Positions 1 to 12,724 of a stretch of DNA of 64,000 bases are shown piece after piece; within the stretch, counting starts at the first letter, position 1, and every line of letters starts with the position of its first letter. The DNA is taken from contig VZTI01000620.1 of the NCBI GenBank assembly GCA_013397865.1, forward strand, positions 828,245 to 892,244, read 5' to 3'. This stretch comes from Struthidea cinerea (taxonomy: Eukaryota; Chordata; Aves; Passeriformes; Corcoracidae). Under the pieces are notes generated by a model. The model had not been told where the DNA came from. It did not search any database and was given only the letters and a program-made list of their open reading frames with translations. A program made the translations under genes and the position numbers.

Positions 1-3000
1 AGAAACTTGCAGCAGAATACATGTTTTTAAATAGCAGATGTATAGACTTGTTGGTATTCTTGTTACACTAGTTTCTTCTGAGTGTCAAAATATTACACTA
101 GTCAAAGACACTGAAGACATACGCCAAAGATCAGCTGTTTGTCTCATAATGGCAGGACTGGGATGCCATTGTATTTCTCACTGTTTCCTCCTCACAGAAG
201 CATCAAAGTCTGAGAAACTGACTTGTGAGGTTTCAGGGCTTGCTATTAAAAGCAGACTGACAACTTGCAAATCTGCCATGTGGACCAGAGACACAGATGT
301 AAAAAGGGAGCATGTCAAACACACTGGGGTAAAAAAAATCCACAGAAAAGGTACAAAGCTAGTAATAGTTCCCACAGAAAAATGAAACCACTGCCTTAAG
401 TGTTACTGAGAGTTAATACACTGTAAATAATGTGGAATTTTACCCAAACATGTGAGATGTATAACTACCCATAAGGCTCACACCAGCTCCAGCCCTGACA
501 GGGGCTTGGCCTCAGGGTGCCCCTTTCCCTGCAGCTGGAGCTGATCCCTGCCCTCCTCTGGGTTACTGGGAGAGATCCCTGTCCCACTACGAGCCCTAGG
601 TAGAACCAGGACAGACCTAATCCTGAAGTCTTCTGTGTAGAAATGGGAAATCTGAATTCTGCCCCCCCTGCTTTTTTTTTTTTAATAACTGAAAAATATA
701 AATTATGCAGTTTCCTACATATCTCAACCAGGTGCCACATTTCATAGAAAAATAACCTCTTCAGCTGAGGAACCTACATAGGTTTTGCAAAAAGCCATAA
801 TGATTTGCAGCACATAGACACAAACATAAAATCAAGTGCTCACCTTCCTGGATATAATGCTCTTAACCTTCCCTTTGCAAATCTGATCCCATGTCATTAA
901 AAATTCTCAAAGATTTGACATGGATTTCCATTGCAGGCAGACCAAATAATACCCAAAGGATACACACAGTTGCCTACCTAAAAGTGCGCTTCTGAGTTGA
1001 TTCCTTCCCATGATTTAAAGTCTCCCTTCTTATGGAACTTTACCATAACACGTAAAAAAATTAGAAACTTACTGTACAGTCAGTTCCACAGTGTGGTGTG
1101 TCTTGTGTGCAAAAGACAATCAGCATTGCTCCCTTGCTGTTATTTTCACAGACCTGTACTGGCCTCGTTACATCGAGGCAAATGGGATGTTCTGTTTAGC
1201 AGGAAGTCCTGGCAGAAGGCAAAGGGTCAGACAAGCTGTACATGGCAGCTCCTCAGTCACTTGCCTCTTGCCACTCTGCCCCTCTGCAGCCACAGGCTCT
1301 TGTTTGTAAGGATTCACCAGCAACGTGAGACAAAATCAACATTTGCCAGTAAGAACGTAGGCCAAGGGCAACCTCCAGCAACACCTGACAGTAACCCAGC
1401 TCACTCTGGGAACATTTTCTGGGAAAAAGCAGATATAGTAGGGCTTGTTTCAACCATCCCTCGACAACCCACCGCCTTGGCAAGCAGCTGTCAGCAGGAG
1501 CAGTCCATCAGCCAGCTGCCTGATGTGAGCTTGCTCCAGCTGTCAGAATTTTTCAGGAGCCTCTTACAGGGCTGGAGTGCTCTCATTGCAGGTGGCTGTC
1601 ATGTTAAAGCCCAAAAGAGCTGCAATCCTGTCTGAACTTGTGAGCTGCTGTGCACTGTGGTGCCTGCCAAACTTTCCCCTTTCCCTGCTCACACACACAG
1701 AAAGTACCTCACTGCGATGGCAGGGATTCCTCACAGCACTTTCCACAGTGGAAATTAGAGGTGACCTGGTATTGAATAGCATGGTTTTAAAATAACTGTT
1801 TATAATACAAAATGAGAGTTGCTGCATTAGCTCTGAGAAGGCCTTGGGAGGAGGGCAAGGAGTCTGTTGAATGGAACTGGTGCACAGGGCTTGCCAGTTG
1901 AACTTTATTTAAATTACTCATCTTTGCAGCCATGAGGTCTTACTTACGTTTTCCCTTTGTGCACTTCTGTTGACATTTGTCAGTCCCACTTACCATGGTG
2001 CCTTCACACAAGAAAGGCCGAGAACATTTTGGAGAGCATGGCTTCCTGTGAACTGGAACCCTGAGCACCATCAGGCTCTACACCACAAAATCCGTTATTA
2101 ATACTTTGTTTATTCTCATGTGTCACATACTACAAGCTTGATTTTTTTCTGTTCCCTGTCCCGCCTTGTCATGGTCTTTGTGCAGTAAGAGAAGCTTTGT
2201 CAATGGCAGAAGAGTAAAGAGAGACCAGGACTGTCCTTTAGAGATGACATTCACCCACTGCAAATAAATCTAACCCCATTTTCATTGTGATGCGCTTACA
2301 AACAGGGAAGTATTTTCTGACTCAGATGGAGCATTTACTTTCAATTCCTTTGGACTGATCTCTTTTGGCAAACTGGTTTACTCTTCCAATAGGGCAATGA
2401 GCTATAAATCAATATTATCTTTCTGATGCGTTAGAAGTTGCCTTTCATTACACACAAAATATTTATGGCTTTTAATGCATATTACTGCTAAAATGTCTGA
2501 GTGATTTTATAAGTATGCCACATATTAACGATTTGCCTACAATATGGCAGACAAAAATATTGCAGAAGAATGGTTTTGGATAAGAATAAAGCAAAAGAAC
2601 TCAAAAGGGCTGCAGTGCATGTCTCAGGCTGTTACTGGTATCCAAGAGGTCTGAAATGCCTTGGAGACATCTAAAGGTACAGTTTAGTATTCTCGGTTTT
2701 GACATGCAGTTGGAGAGAGATACAGAATCCCCAATCAGAAACACTTCTCCTAAAAACAGAGCCAAAACACAATTCAGGTGTTCCAATTTCCAAAAAGATG
2801 ACAAGCTGTCAGACAGTCAAACACTGCAAGTTTCCAGAGTGCTGGTGAAACAAAGAGGTATCACTGATACACCAACAACACTGCTGGCAGTCCTATAAAA
2901 GCTGCCTTCCCTTATTACAGAACACTCAGGATTTGATATATTTGACTGGAAATTTCCTTAAACTCTAAGTCAAAGCAGGTTTCCAGTTATGGTTATCTCC

Positions 3001-6000
3001 CATTTGTCCCAGACATATATTTCCTATCTCATTATAACAAATGTCAAGTTTCAGCAAGAAACTCAAAATGTCGTTCTCAACACCCACTGAAACGGATGCA
3101 CATGCAAAAGCTTTAGCTGAAGCAGTAAGGAGAGCAGTGGAAAAATAAGCCAGAAGAGCACACAGGAATGCCCAGAGCCACAACCACATCCAGGTCACCC
3201 CTTCTGAGCTCCAAAGAGACACAGAAGCCACCTGTAGCATTTCCATAACAAAATACACACGGTGTTACTCAATGTGGTGCACCGCACGTGCAACGGCAGT
3301 AACTGCAGCTGATGCATAAATGAACATCTTCAGTCAAAGCTCTCTGCACAAACCATATTACAGAGGGGACGGATACAGGCCAACCAGCCGCCCTAATGTG
3401 ACAAAAAATAATCAGTGGCACAAAGCTGAAGCAAACTACCAGTCAGATGCCTTCACAAGAAATACCTTGAGCAAGTCATCCCTTTTTTTCTTACTATACT
3501 ATTAGGAAAGGTACCTGCTTTCAGTACAGGGCACTCACATCCACTTCTTTCCCAGAAAAGTATGGGAAATACCTTTATATTATTTGTTGGGTTGGTTTTC
3601 TTATTTATACATTTCACTACGAGTGTAACTTAGTGCCAGGTGTACTGTTTCTGGTAGCTGTCCCTGGGCAGTTTAGAACAGGGAATGTCTGCAAGCCAAC
3701 ATGATTTTAATCTTCAGGAATAGCTGTACAGTGGCATGGTAGTTTTGGGCTCTTTTACTTAAAAGTCACACAGTATAACTAGAAAGCCACAATGGATGGC
3801 CTCAAGACAGGCAGACACGAATCGAGTAATTATATTTGAGTGCATTGCCCTGAAGTTGACAACTCCAAAGAAAACTCTAACAGGTACAGGCTCATAATTT
3901 AACTGCGGCAGGAATTGGAAGCAGCATCTTGCCCAGTCTGGCCAGTCAGCATCAGGATGCCTGACAGAAGACCTCTGAGGGACACCAGGATGCACCACAG
4001 ACCCTGGCAGGTTAAAACTCTCATGATACAGCCTAAAAGGAGACAGACTTTGCTGAGTGACTCACGTTGCCAGCCCGCACTGGTTAAGTGTAGGCTTTGG
4101 GTAAACCATGCAGCATGACAAGGCATGGCTGCAGAAGCCTGAATACAGGACTACTTTAAACTGCAACGCTATTCTTAGTGAATGTATGTGCAACACATCT
4201 AAATCCAGTACCCAGAAAACAATGGCATTTCCTCAAAAGAACGAGAAGAGGGCGAGAAGTAGGGAAGGAGAAAATCAGAAGTCTTCAGTCACACTGCTCA
4301 AATTATAAGAAAATGTGTCTATTTAGAGTTTTGACAAATTTTAAATTTTACACAACAGGAAAGAAAGGGTTTCCTTCTATAGCAACACCACAGCAATTTC
4401 AGAATCTTCAAAACAAGATTAACTTATAAAACTTCTGAATCATCCAAACTGCACATGTGCGGTACTCTCACACATGCATATTTTTATCCACTGCAAGATC
4501 TGAAGCAAGTGATAGCACTAACAAAATTTGATGTTATACATCTTACTGCACAGCTGCAGAAGTTTTTCTGTGTCTCCCTGAAGGACACAGCTGCACATCA
4601 CAAATCGAAGACCATGCAAATCAAAGATGGATATATCACCCATATGGAGATATTTACTCACCAGTTGCAAACAAATGAATGCAATCAAGAATCTTTATGA
4701 TACACATCCTGCATGTTTCAGTTGTGGGTCTTCTTTTCTCTCCTCGAAAACAGCTCATAATGACCTGCTGGCGTCCCACAAGAACAACCCAAAATACGCA
4801 TAATTTCAAGCATTCTCCTTTCTTTTTTCGGGTCTATGCATCAGGAGGCAAAACTTGGTCTTTTAGAGCAGCCTACCTGAGCCCCACAAATGTCACATGT
4901 CCTCAGCTGAAAACATATTTTCACTGAGCAAGCAAAAAGCATGAAGTTATACAAATTCTATCTGCTCAAATGGCAAAAACCTTTGCCAAAAATGTCCGGC
5001 CACCCCCAGCTTGAGCTGCACAGGCTGGCAGAAGTTCAGCACCCTGACATGGCTGGAGGTGTTTCCTTCTCCCAGCCTGTAATTTGCCCTGCACCCTGCC
5101 AGGAGGGAACAGCAGCTCTTCCAAAATACTCAGCCAATGTTCGACAGCCAAAACCAGGGCAGTGAAGATGTGCAGAAGGCCAGCTGGAAGAGACAGCACC
5201 ATCCAGAGCAGCAAGATGGGTTCCACTCTCAGTATGTATTTCACATCAAATAGTCCAAGAGGGCACAGGAGAACACCCTAGAAAAATTTATGGGCATCAT
5301 GTCCTGTTTTGGCCTCACTAGCAGGCTTCCTTCTCCCCAGAGGCTTGTGATCTCATGGAAACCGCCACATCACTCACACCCAGGGAGCCAGGGATGCTCA
5401 CCCAGGGGAAGGTGGGACAGCTGGGCAGCCCACCTCAGAGTCCAGGGGTTGAGTTAAAATACACAAGCAGGAGAGTAGCAGAGCTGAAAACTGCTGCCCA
5501 GGTGAGAGAAGAGGGGATGCTTCCAGCAGTGCAAAATAATTTTGGGAGAAAGCTATTTTGGAAATCTCCCCCACACTGCAGACATGGCCAGGAGCCCTGG
5601 TCAGGGTCCAGACCTGGGCCATGTTAAGTCTCAGCACCTGAACAGAGACTGAGGCAAAGGATCCTGCCCAAGGTCCTGTATGCCAGGAAAGAGGCAGCAG
5701 GGATGGGTAGGAGGAGGCCCAGGACAGCCATGGGGAGAATACGGAGTCCACCAGGATCAGCAACAGGCCACAGCTGCCTAACGTTTCCTGGAGGAAATGC
5801 ACAACTCCCAAAAGCAATCAAATTAAGAGATACTGTTGAGAAGAATGACAGGATGAAGGAAGGCAAAGCAGCTGCTTTTTCAAGTAGCATCTGCTAAGTG
5901 CTAGAGGAAAAACACAATAACAGCACTAAAAATAAAATCAGGAGCATTGATGATAATGGCCAGCCAGCCAGTCCAGTAACTTCTGTTTAGGAAACAAGCA

Positions 6001-9000
6001 AAAACTCACGAGCAGCAGTTTCTCCCCAAATAAGCCTTTCAGCAGAAGAGTTTCATTTTAACAGTAGTCCAGCACCGGGGTATTTGGACAGATTCACTTT
6101 TGCAGGCTGGTAGCAGGCTGTTAACCTGCTCCCATGCTAAATGCATTCTCCCTCCATCTTCAGAGAAATTAAGAAGGAGTGTAATTTTAGACATTTCTCT
6201 CAGGGAAAATCCCTGCAGCTGCCAAGAAATACCATTTAGAGGTAATGGTGGGCTGGGGAAGGATTTCTTATCATCCTAATGCTGCATGTGACAAAGCTTT
6301 ACTCTCTATGTAACTACTCGTTCCACATTTCTGTGTGTTATGTACATGCCAAAGATACCATTTCCTCAGGCACAACAAAATCCCGTCAAGATTGTTCAAG
6401 CAATTAAAAGGAAAATATTAGCAAAGCTGTGCTTGCAATATGTATTAACTTGGAGAAACGTAATTTTTTTCCTTGGGTCTCTCCTATACAAAAATCTTTT
6501 CACTTTTCATGTGAAGACAGGCCAAATGACAAGTCAGAGTGATTTCAAACTCAGGCAGAGATCTTAAGTGGCTATTTCAAGTTACAGGAAAGATCAAAAT
6601 GGTTAAATTTAAAACCTATAATTTGGAGCCATTTTCAAGGTACTGCAGCACAAATCTTCCATTTGAATAAACTTAACAGAGCCCTTTAAATACAATCAAT
6701 AGTTAGAAACAGTGGCAGAGAAGTGCCAGCCATGTCTTGTATGCTGAGATGTTCATTTACTCTGTTAAAAAAATTTAAGTGAATGCCTCCTGAAATGGGT
6801 GATACACACACACTGTAATTTTTAACATATAACATAACTTCAAACAGCAAATTCAAAGAAAAAAAACTCAAACCAATCAAAACACAGCCATTTCGGAAGC
6901 AGAAAAATTAGTCAAGTATTCAGAGAAACATGTAACTTGTTATCCCAGTTAGGGAAAAACATTTGTACTTTCAGAGGTTTTACAGAAGTAGCAAGAAAGA
7001 CACCAAGATTGCCAATATTAAATTGCAGTCTGTATTACAGTGCATTGTATGTTAGAATTTTATGAAGTATTAGATTACTGATATGCTTTTTGGACAAAAA
7101 ATTAGTAGTGTGATGGGAATGCAGGGAGGGAGGGATGGGTTTTGGTTGCCTCTTCACTGCTTTCCACTCCAAACAATCACAGTGCTGGACTGGAGATCCG
7201 TGCCTTGGGAACAGTCTCTCCCAACAAAGACATCAACAAATGTTTATCAACATTGCATCAAAACATCTCATTGTGGCCTTAAGCCCATGCCCACCTCCAA
7301 ACTCTGCAAAGTAAGTCTAAGCAGCTTGCCTAAGGCTATATGTAAAATGTGCATAGAGTGTGAATTTTCAAATCAGTGGCTTATTCAGCTGAATGCCAAC
7401 ACAAGAACTTGCCAAATCTTGTTCCCTGAACCTTCATCAGCCACAAATTTGACCAATCAATACCCATTCTGTTCATGGCTCTAGAGTGAGAGAATAAAAC
7501 CATATTTCACTAATGTTCATTTCTAACTACTCATTTCAACTGTCAGAGAGACCAGAAGACAAAAGTAAAGCACAAACCAACATCAACATTTCCAAATTAC
7601 TTTTAGAATAGTTTTTGATAATCCAAATTGTAAGCACATTCATATTCTTCACAGAAAGAACCTCACACATACTGATGGCTATCTCAAGTGCAAGTTTTCA
7701 TAAACAGTGTTTTCACACTGTATATGTTTGGGAAGCCCATGTCACATCTGCCAGCACTTACTACTGCAGCAGACCAAAAAGATAAGGGGTAGAGCAGCTC
7801 GCAGGCATGAAAAAAACCTGTCACTGATGGTTCTATTGCACCTCCTGTCCCACCTCCAATGCCTGCCCAGATTTAGCTACCCAAGCCATTAAATGCAGTT
7901 AGTTTGTCTGTGCTTTCTGGCAAGGTGCATTCCACCGTGAGAGAAAGGGCAGTTCAACAACTCATCGAAATATCCTTAAGTTCACTCTGTTTATGTGATC
8001 TCACCCTGGAGATTTCACTTGCACTGAAGCCCCAAGGTGCTGCTGAAGAGTGAGCAGGCTGAGCACAGAGGATGCAATGACCTGATTATTTAAGGACCAC
8101 TCAGACAGAAATGTAGTGCTTTGATAATGCTTAAAAAGCTGCAAGGAGTTTTCAGTAGGGAATTACTACATACAGCTCATGAAAACAGTTCACACAGGAA
8201 TATAGGAAAGCAGTGTCAGGAGATGAGTTAACATTATTGATTGATATAAACATGACATATCTGTTATGCCTGAGGTCACCTGAGAATGTATTTTCTGTCA
8301 GGCTTCTCTGCTGCTGGAAATCTTATTCACATGCAACTATCCAGATAACTGGAGCTTGTTTAGACAGAGCCAGCCTGTCCAAAGCACAACTGGGGGTAAA
8401 GGTGTGCCTTAGAACACACTTACCTGCTGGTACTCAGAACATCACAGAATCACAGAATGGCTTGGATTGGAAGGGACCTTAAAGCTCATCTACTTCCAAG
8501 CCCCCTGCTGTGGACAGGGACACCTTTCCTTAGAGCATTCACATGCTGGGTTTTGTGCTGTATTTGGCCAGCACACAACGCGCCCAGGTCTGTGCCCACC
8601 ACGGGTCATGAGCAGCACCCGTAGCTCCACACATGGACCCTGCAGATACAAATTGTCACCCAGGACTGATAGGCAGCCAGTAAGCTGCATTTCAACAAAA
8701 AACACAACAAAAGAACTCTCAGCTGACACAACAGGCCCCACCCTTGGCACTGCAGAGCACCAGCTGCTCAGGGCCCTGGAGATTGCTTCTTGACCATTCT
8801 GCAGCTTGATCTGATGGAGAGGAGCTACAAGTAGGAATCAAATTATTGTGATATTTTTAAAGTCTACCATTTGACTTTAAGCAATATTAAATACTTTCTT
8901 CCTTCAGTTTTGTCTTCCTATCCTTTGTCTATTTATAGTATAAACTATTGGGCAAGGACTGCCTCTCTCTGAACAGCTGAAGCACTCAGAAGTCTCACCC

Positions 9001-11390
9001 ACAGCTGCACCCCTTGATCAAGAACACAGCTTTGAGAAGAGCTACCCTTTTCACAATCTGACTTCCATCTACTCATATTTAATCCATGATATACATAGGT
9101 TATAAGCATACTACACACACATATATATATTGTTTTCTTTGAATTAAATTTTATACAGCTTTGGAAAACAGTTCCATAATATTACAAGGTCTTCAAGTCA
9201 TTTTAATGGCATGTCTCTCAAGGTTCATGGCCCCTTCACACCAATACCCTGTTCCAATGCACAGTTCCCATTCATTCTATCATAGATAAGCTTTCCTTTT
9301 CATCTACCAGAAGCGTAAGACAAATACCACAGCCTTACATCATACAGTGCCACTTGATTTCACCTTCACATACCCAAAGTACTGAACAAGTGATCTCCAT
9401 ATGTACATATGGACAGCAGTACCCTCCTCAACACCACAGAAAGCCACTGAAGAGCTCAAAGATCATGTCCCTCTTCAGTCCTTAGGAAAAGGGTTTTATG
9501 CTTGTTTTAACTTCCAAAAGGTGCATCTCTAAATTGTTCTTGAAGAGAAAACAGACTTTCCTCTGAGTAGTGCCACCAGAGAGATTTGTCTGAGAGATTT
9601 TGCTCATAAGATTTGAACGTACCAATGTGAGAATACCACGGCATCCTTTATAAATTTGAAAATACAGTTAAAACAGCTGCTGCTTCAAAGGCTTTTAAGT
9701 ATTTTAAGAATTTTAATTACTTGGATATTTTTCAGTTTTCCTCTTTATGCCAAGCAGATAATTAGTTCAATTACATTTTCACAGGTGGAATACTGGCTTG
9801 ATTTCTACTTGCCTGCCATTGAAAAATAGATAGCAGAACTCTCAGGGCATAGAAATTACAACTATTTGGTGTGGTGTTTAATATAGTCTTTGGATTGTGG
9901 AGCACAAATGTCCTACACAAAAAATTTCAGTGCTACCAAATTATGAATTCAAGAGCAGATTAGACTACTTCTGATATTTAAAGAACAATCTACTATTGAA
10001 TACAAGCATTTTGCATCAATCCAAAACAGACTGCTTGGCTTTGTCTACAAAGTAGTCCAGTGTCACCATCTCAGTAAGGGTTAAATAAGCTTGTGCCTGT
10101 ATAATCAAGAGGGCCTCAAACACACGTGCTGTAGAGATTTTTTTTTTTTAAGTCTATTTTAGTTTACTTAATGGTATTCTGTACCTAATGTGCATGGTTA
10201 CATACCAACACAGTACCATTAGAGAAAATATCTATTTACAGTTTCACTAGATTTCATACTGGGAATAAAGATCTGAAAGAATATCGCATTTCTCTACTAA
10301 AAACAAACAGAAGAAAAGTAACTGGAAACATTAACTTTATATTAGGGTTTACAATTACAGCTGCTGATGATTTAAGCTCTTTGGAGCCTTTGACACTAAG
10401 CATAAGGAGGAAACTGGACTTTCAAATGAGTGAAAGATATAACAAGCAGGCTTTTGTGCAGCCCACTTGAAGACTGCATGCAAAAATTAGACTTTTGAGA
10501 TTAGAGAGGTTGCATTTGGCCTTTTAGGAAAACAGAGGATAGGATATTAGCATCCTCTGTAAACTACTTGAACACTAACATCCACATGAACCCCAAACTA
10601 AAGCATTCACTCATCTTCCTAAGAAAATAAAGAGAATTTGGCAGTACAATAATCCTCAGAGAAATGCCAGGACAGAAACTTCTGTTTTCTTTGTTGATTT
10701 AGCAACTGATGTGTCCAATACCTTAGTGTTTGGTAAAGAAAGAGCATAAACGTGTGTTCCAACATTTTTCGCATTGGAACGAAGCCACTTGGAGCCTGCC
10801 AACGAAAATAAGGAAAGCTAAACCTCAACTCACAAATACCACCATTATGCCATTTTACACCCCTCCATGGACAGAACTATGTTTTAAGTAGGGACAACTC
10901 CAGGAAACAAAAAATGGGTAGCACCAACACGCAGCTGAGTTGTATTAGACACCTTTCTCTCTTGTTCACTGCCGCTTTTCTCTTTCAACCCACAGTAACA
11001 CACCTCCGTTTGAAGCCATATCTCCTTACTCGGAAAGGCTCTGTTCTGACCACAGATTCTCACGGACTACACCTGTTAAACCACCACCAGGGCATGACAG
11101 TTTACACTGGCTTTGCTTGCAATGCCTGCCAAATCAGAACTGTTTAATCGGACAAGATGCAGCTGCTTTAGAACAGGCAGACCCACATACCCCTTTCCTT
11201 TTGCATGGAACATAAATTTGAGCTCATTTCAATTTTGCTACAAGAAATGCAAACAGTTAGAAGTGAAATAGCATCAGCATACATTTTTTTGTTTACTAGA
11301 CGCCTAAGAACCCAGCCAGATTCACCCGTTCATTTTTCACACTGAAAACTGAGATTAGCTTGCTGCATGCACAGTCTCACCCGGGCACCA
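1..11390. other. Non-coding stretch, probably SRPX intron 1
   Basis: AT-rich sequence with many short open frames. None shows domain-like composition, a recognisable family motif or a convincing GT-AG exon. If the exon at 12155-12224 is SRPX exon 1 on the minus strand, this stretch is its first intron. I looked for the Cys-rich sushi module expected in SRPX exon 2 and did not find it, so exon 2 should lie to the left of the window. The only recognisable repeat is a CR1 fragment at about 8441. The frames at 997-1635 and 5398-5817 have no homology I recognise and are treated as chance ORFs. Confidence 0.5.
8441..8531 (-). mobile_element. CR1 LINE 3'-end fragment
   Basis: It begins with the doubled ATCACAGAAT motif and continues with the very common avian phrase TTGGAAGGGACCTTAAAG, then GGACAGGGACACCTTTCC. 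This is the complement of the CR1 3' end, so the element's sense strand is minus. Similarity fades after about 90 bp, which suggests a short truncated or strongly decayed copy. Identification is from memory of the CR1 consensus, not from a search. Confidence 0.8.
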
Positions 11391-11752
11391 AAAACTGCTG
11401 AAAGGCTCCGAGGTGCCAGGGTCCAAGTGGCAGGGCTGGCCCAGCGGACTTACGCTCGCCGCTCCTTTACAATTAAGGACAGCAAAGAACCTCTCTTCTC
11501 CTTCAGCAGCTTGGGGCGGGTGTCACCTCCTCTCTCCGAGTGCCAAGGTGGCGGCACGGAGGTGCAGATGTGACACCCGGAGAGGGAAGGCGCCGGGCTG
11601 CCACCAGTGCTTAAACCCGGCACGGGTGGAAGCTTTAATCGAACCCACTCCAACAATAACCCGGCACTCCCCATCCAGGATGCGGCTTCATCCGCGCTGA
11701 CGGTCGTCCCGGGACGAGCCGCGGGCTGGACCAGACACAGGAGAGACACAAA

Positions 11753-12133
11753 NNNNNNNNNNNNNNNNNNNNNNNNNNNNNNNNNNNNNNNNNNNNNNNN
11801 NNNNNNNNNNNNNNNNNNNNNNNNNNNNNNNNNNNNNNNNNNNNNNNNNNNNNNNNNNNNNNNNNNNNNNNNNNNNNNNNNNNNNNNNNNNNNNNNNNNN
11901 NNNNNNNNNNNNNNNNNNNNNNNNNNNNNNNNNNNNNNNNNNNNNNNNNNNNNNNNNNNNNNNNNNNNNNNNNNNNNNNNNNNNNNNNNNNNNNNNNNNN
12001 NNNNNNNNNNNNNNNNNNNNNNNNNNNNNNNNNNNNNNNNNNNNNNNNNNNNNNNNNNNNNNNNNNNNNNNNNNNNNNNNNNNNNNNNNNNNNNNNNNNN
12101 NNNNNNNNNNNNNNNNNNNNNNNNNNNNNNNNN
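11753..12133. other. Assembly gap (381 N)
   Basis: An uninterrupted run of N. It starts in GC-rich DNA and ends directly in a CCCTG pentanucleotide repeat. GC-rich tandem repeat DNA that resisted sequencing is the likely cause. The gap lies just inside the first intron of the putative SRPX gene, so the true distance and any repeat length there are unknown. Confidence 0.99.
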
Positions 12134-12153
12134 CCCTGCCCTGCCCTGCCCTA
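12134..12153. repeat. CCCTG pentanucleotide repeat at gap edge
   Basis: Roughly four units of CCCTG/CCCTA abut the gap. On the minus strand this reads as GGG runs separated by two bases directly after the exon donor at 12154, giving four G3 tracts close together. The array may continue into the Ns. Confidence 0.85.
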
Positions 12154-12154
12154 C

Positions 12155-12224
12155 CCTCGTACTCCAGGCTGGCCCGGGCGCCCAGGGCGAGCAGCGCGGC
12201 GAGGCGCAGCCAGCAGCTCCCCAT
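12155..12224 (-). CDS. SRPX: Putative SRPX first coding exon (signal peptide)
   Basis: The ATG at 12224-12222 opens 23 codons plus one base, then a donor (GAGG|GTAGGG). The peptide starts MGSCWLRLAALLALGARA, a basic-hydrophobic signal sequence with a small-residue cleavage region, followed by SLEYE. Human SRPX (sushi-repeat-containing secreted protein) also starts MGS and has a Leu-rich signal peptide in a GC-rich first exon. In human, SRPX lies next to the 3' end of RPGR in the same orientation, as here. The call therefore rests on synteny plus a generic signal peptide; the diagnostic sushi domains are outside the window. The open frame continues upstream of this ATG without a stop to about 12542, but that part is low-complexity and overlaps a CR1, so it is more likely 5' UTR or promoter. 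Confidence 0.65.
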
Positions 12225-12495
12225 GCTCCACACGGCGGCTCTGCGCGGCAAAGGGGCAGGAGCAGCAGCAGCAGGAGGAGGAGGAGGAGTGGGACGGGGA
12301 CATTCTCCGAGCGGCTCCCGGGTGCCGCCGGAGTCTCCTCCTCCTCCCGCAGCCCGGCCCCGCCTCGCCTCCCGGGAAGGCGCTCGGATGTTCGGGATCC
12401 ACCGGGGTTGCGGTGTTGCCTGTGCCGCGTGTTGTCCCCCGAGGGGCTCCTGCCGCCGCCGGGAATCGCCCGGTTGTGCCCTGGCCCGGAGAGAG

Positions 12496-12724
12496 ATTAT
12501 AGAATCAGAATGGTTTGGGTTAGAAGGGACCACAAAGATCACCTAGTTCCACACCCCCTGCCTCCTCTGGACCCGCTCCAACAGCTCCGTGTCCTTCCTG
12601 TGCTGGGGTCCCCAGAGCTGCATGCACTATTCAAGGTGGGATCTCACCAGCGCGGCGCAGAGGGGCAGAATCCCCTCCCTGGACCTGCTGCCCACACTGC
12701 TGTTGATGCAGCCCAGGTGTGGGG
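12496..12724 (-). mobile_element. CR1 LINE fragment with internal deletion
   Basis: It starts with ATAGAATCAGAATGGTTTGG and the 'AGAAGGGACCACAAAGATCA' phrase of the CR1 3' end. It then jumps to the CR1 segment reading CTCCAACAGCTCCGTGTCC and CCCCAGAGCTGCATGCA, and ends near GATGCAGCCCAGGTGTGGGG. The join implies an internal deletion of several hundred bases relative to a full 3' end. The sense strand is minus. It sits only about 270 bp upstream of the putative SRPX start codon. Confidence 0.85.

Larger units (their letters stand above)
11391..12490. promoter_or_regulatory. SRPX: CpG-rich island around a 5' exon (probable SRPX promoter)
   Basis: Base composition changes sharply from the AT-rich flanks to GC-rich DNA with many CG dinucleotides, for example around 11680-11730 and 12170-12480. 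The island encloses the assembly gap and the putative first coding exon at 12155-12224. This is the usual setting of a vertebrate housekeeping-type promoter. The minus-strand sequence from about 12225 to 12490 would hold the 5' UTR and core promoter. I see no TATA box there. The transcription start cannot be placed from sequence alone. Confidence 0.65.

Noticed and set aside
997..1635. 212-codon plus-strand frame
   Set aside because: It has no family similarity, domain or splice context. It is compatible with chance in sequence of this composition.
5398..5817. 139-codon minus-strand hydrophobic frame
   Set aside because: It suggests membrane segments, but no homology or exon borders were recognised. 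An overlapping frame in another phase is equally open.
12225..12542. Upstream extension of the putative SRPX frame to an earlier ATG
   Set aside because: It would encode Pro/Ala/Arg low complexity and begin inside a CR1. The signal peptide requires the ATG at 12224 to be the true start.
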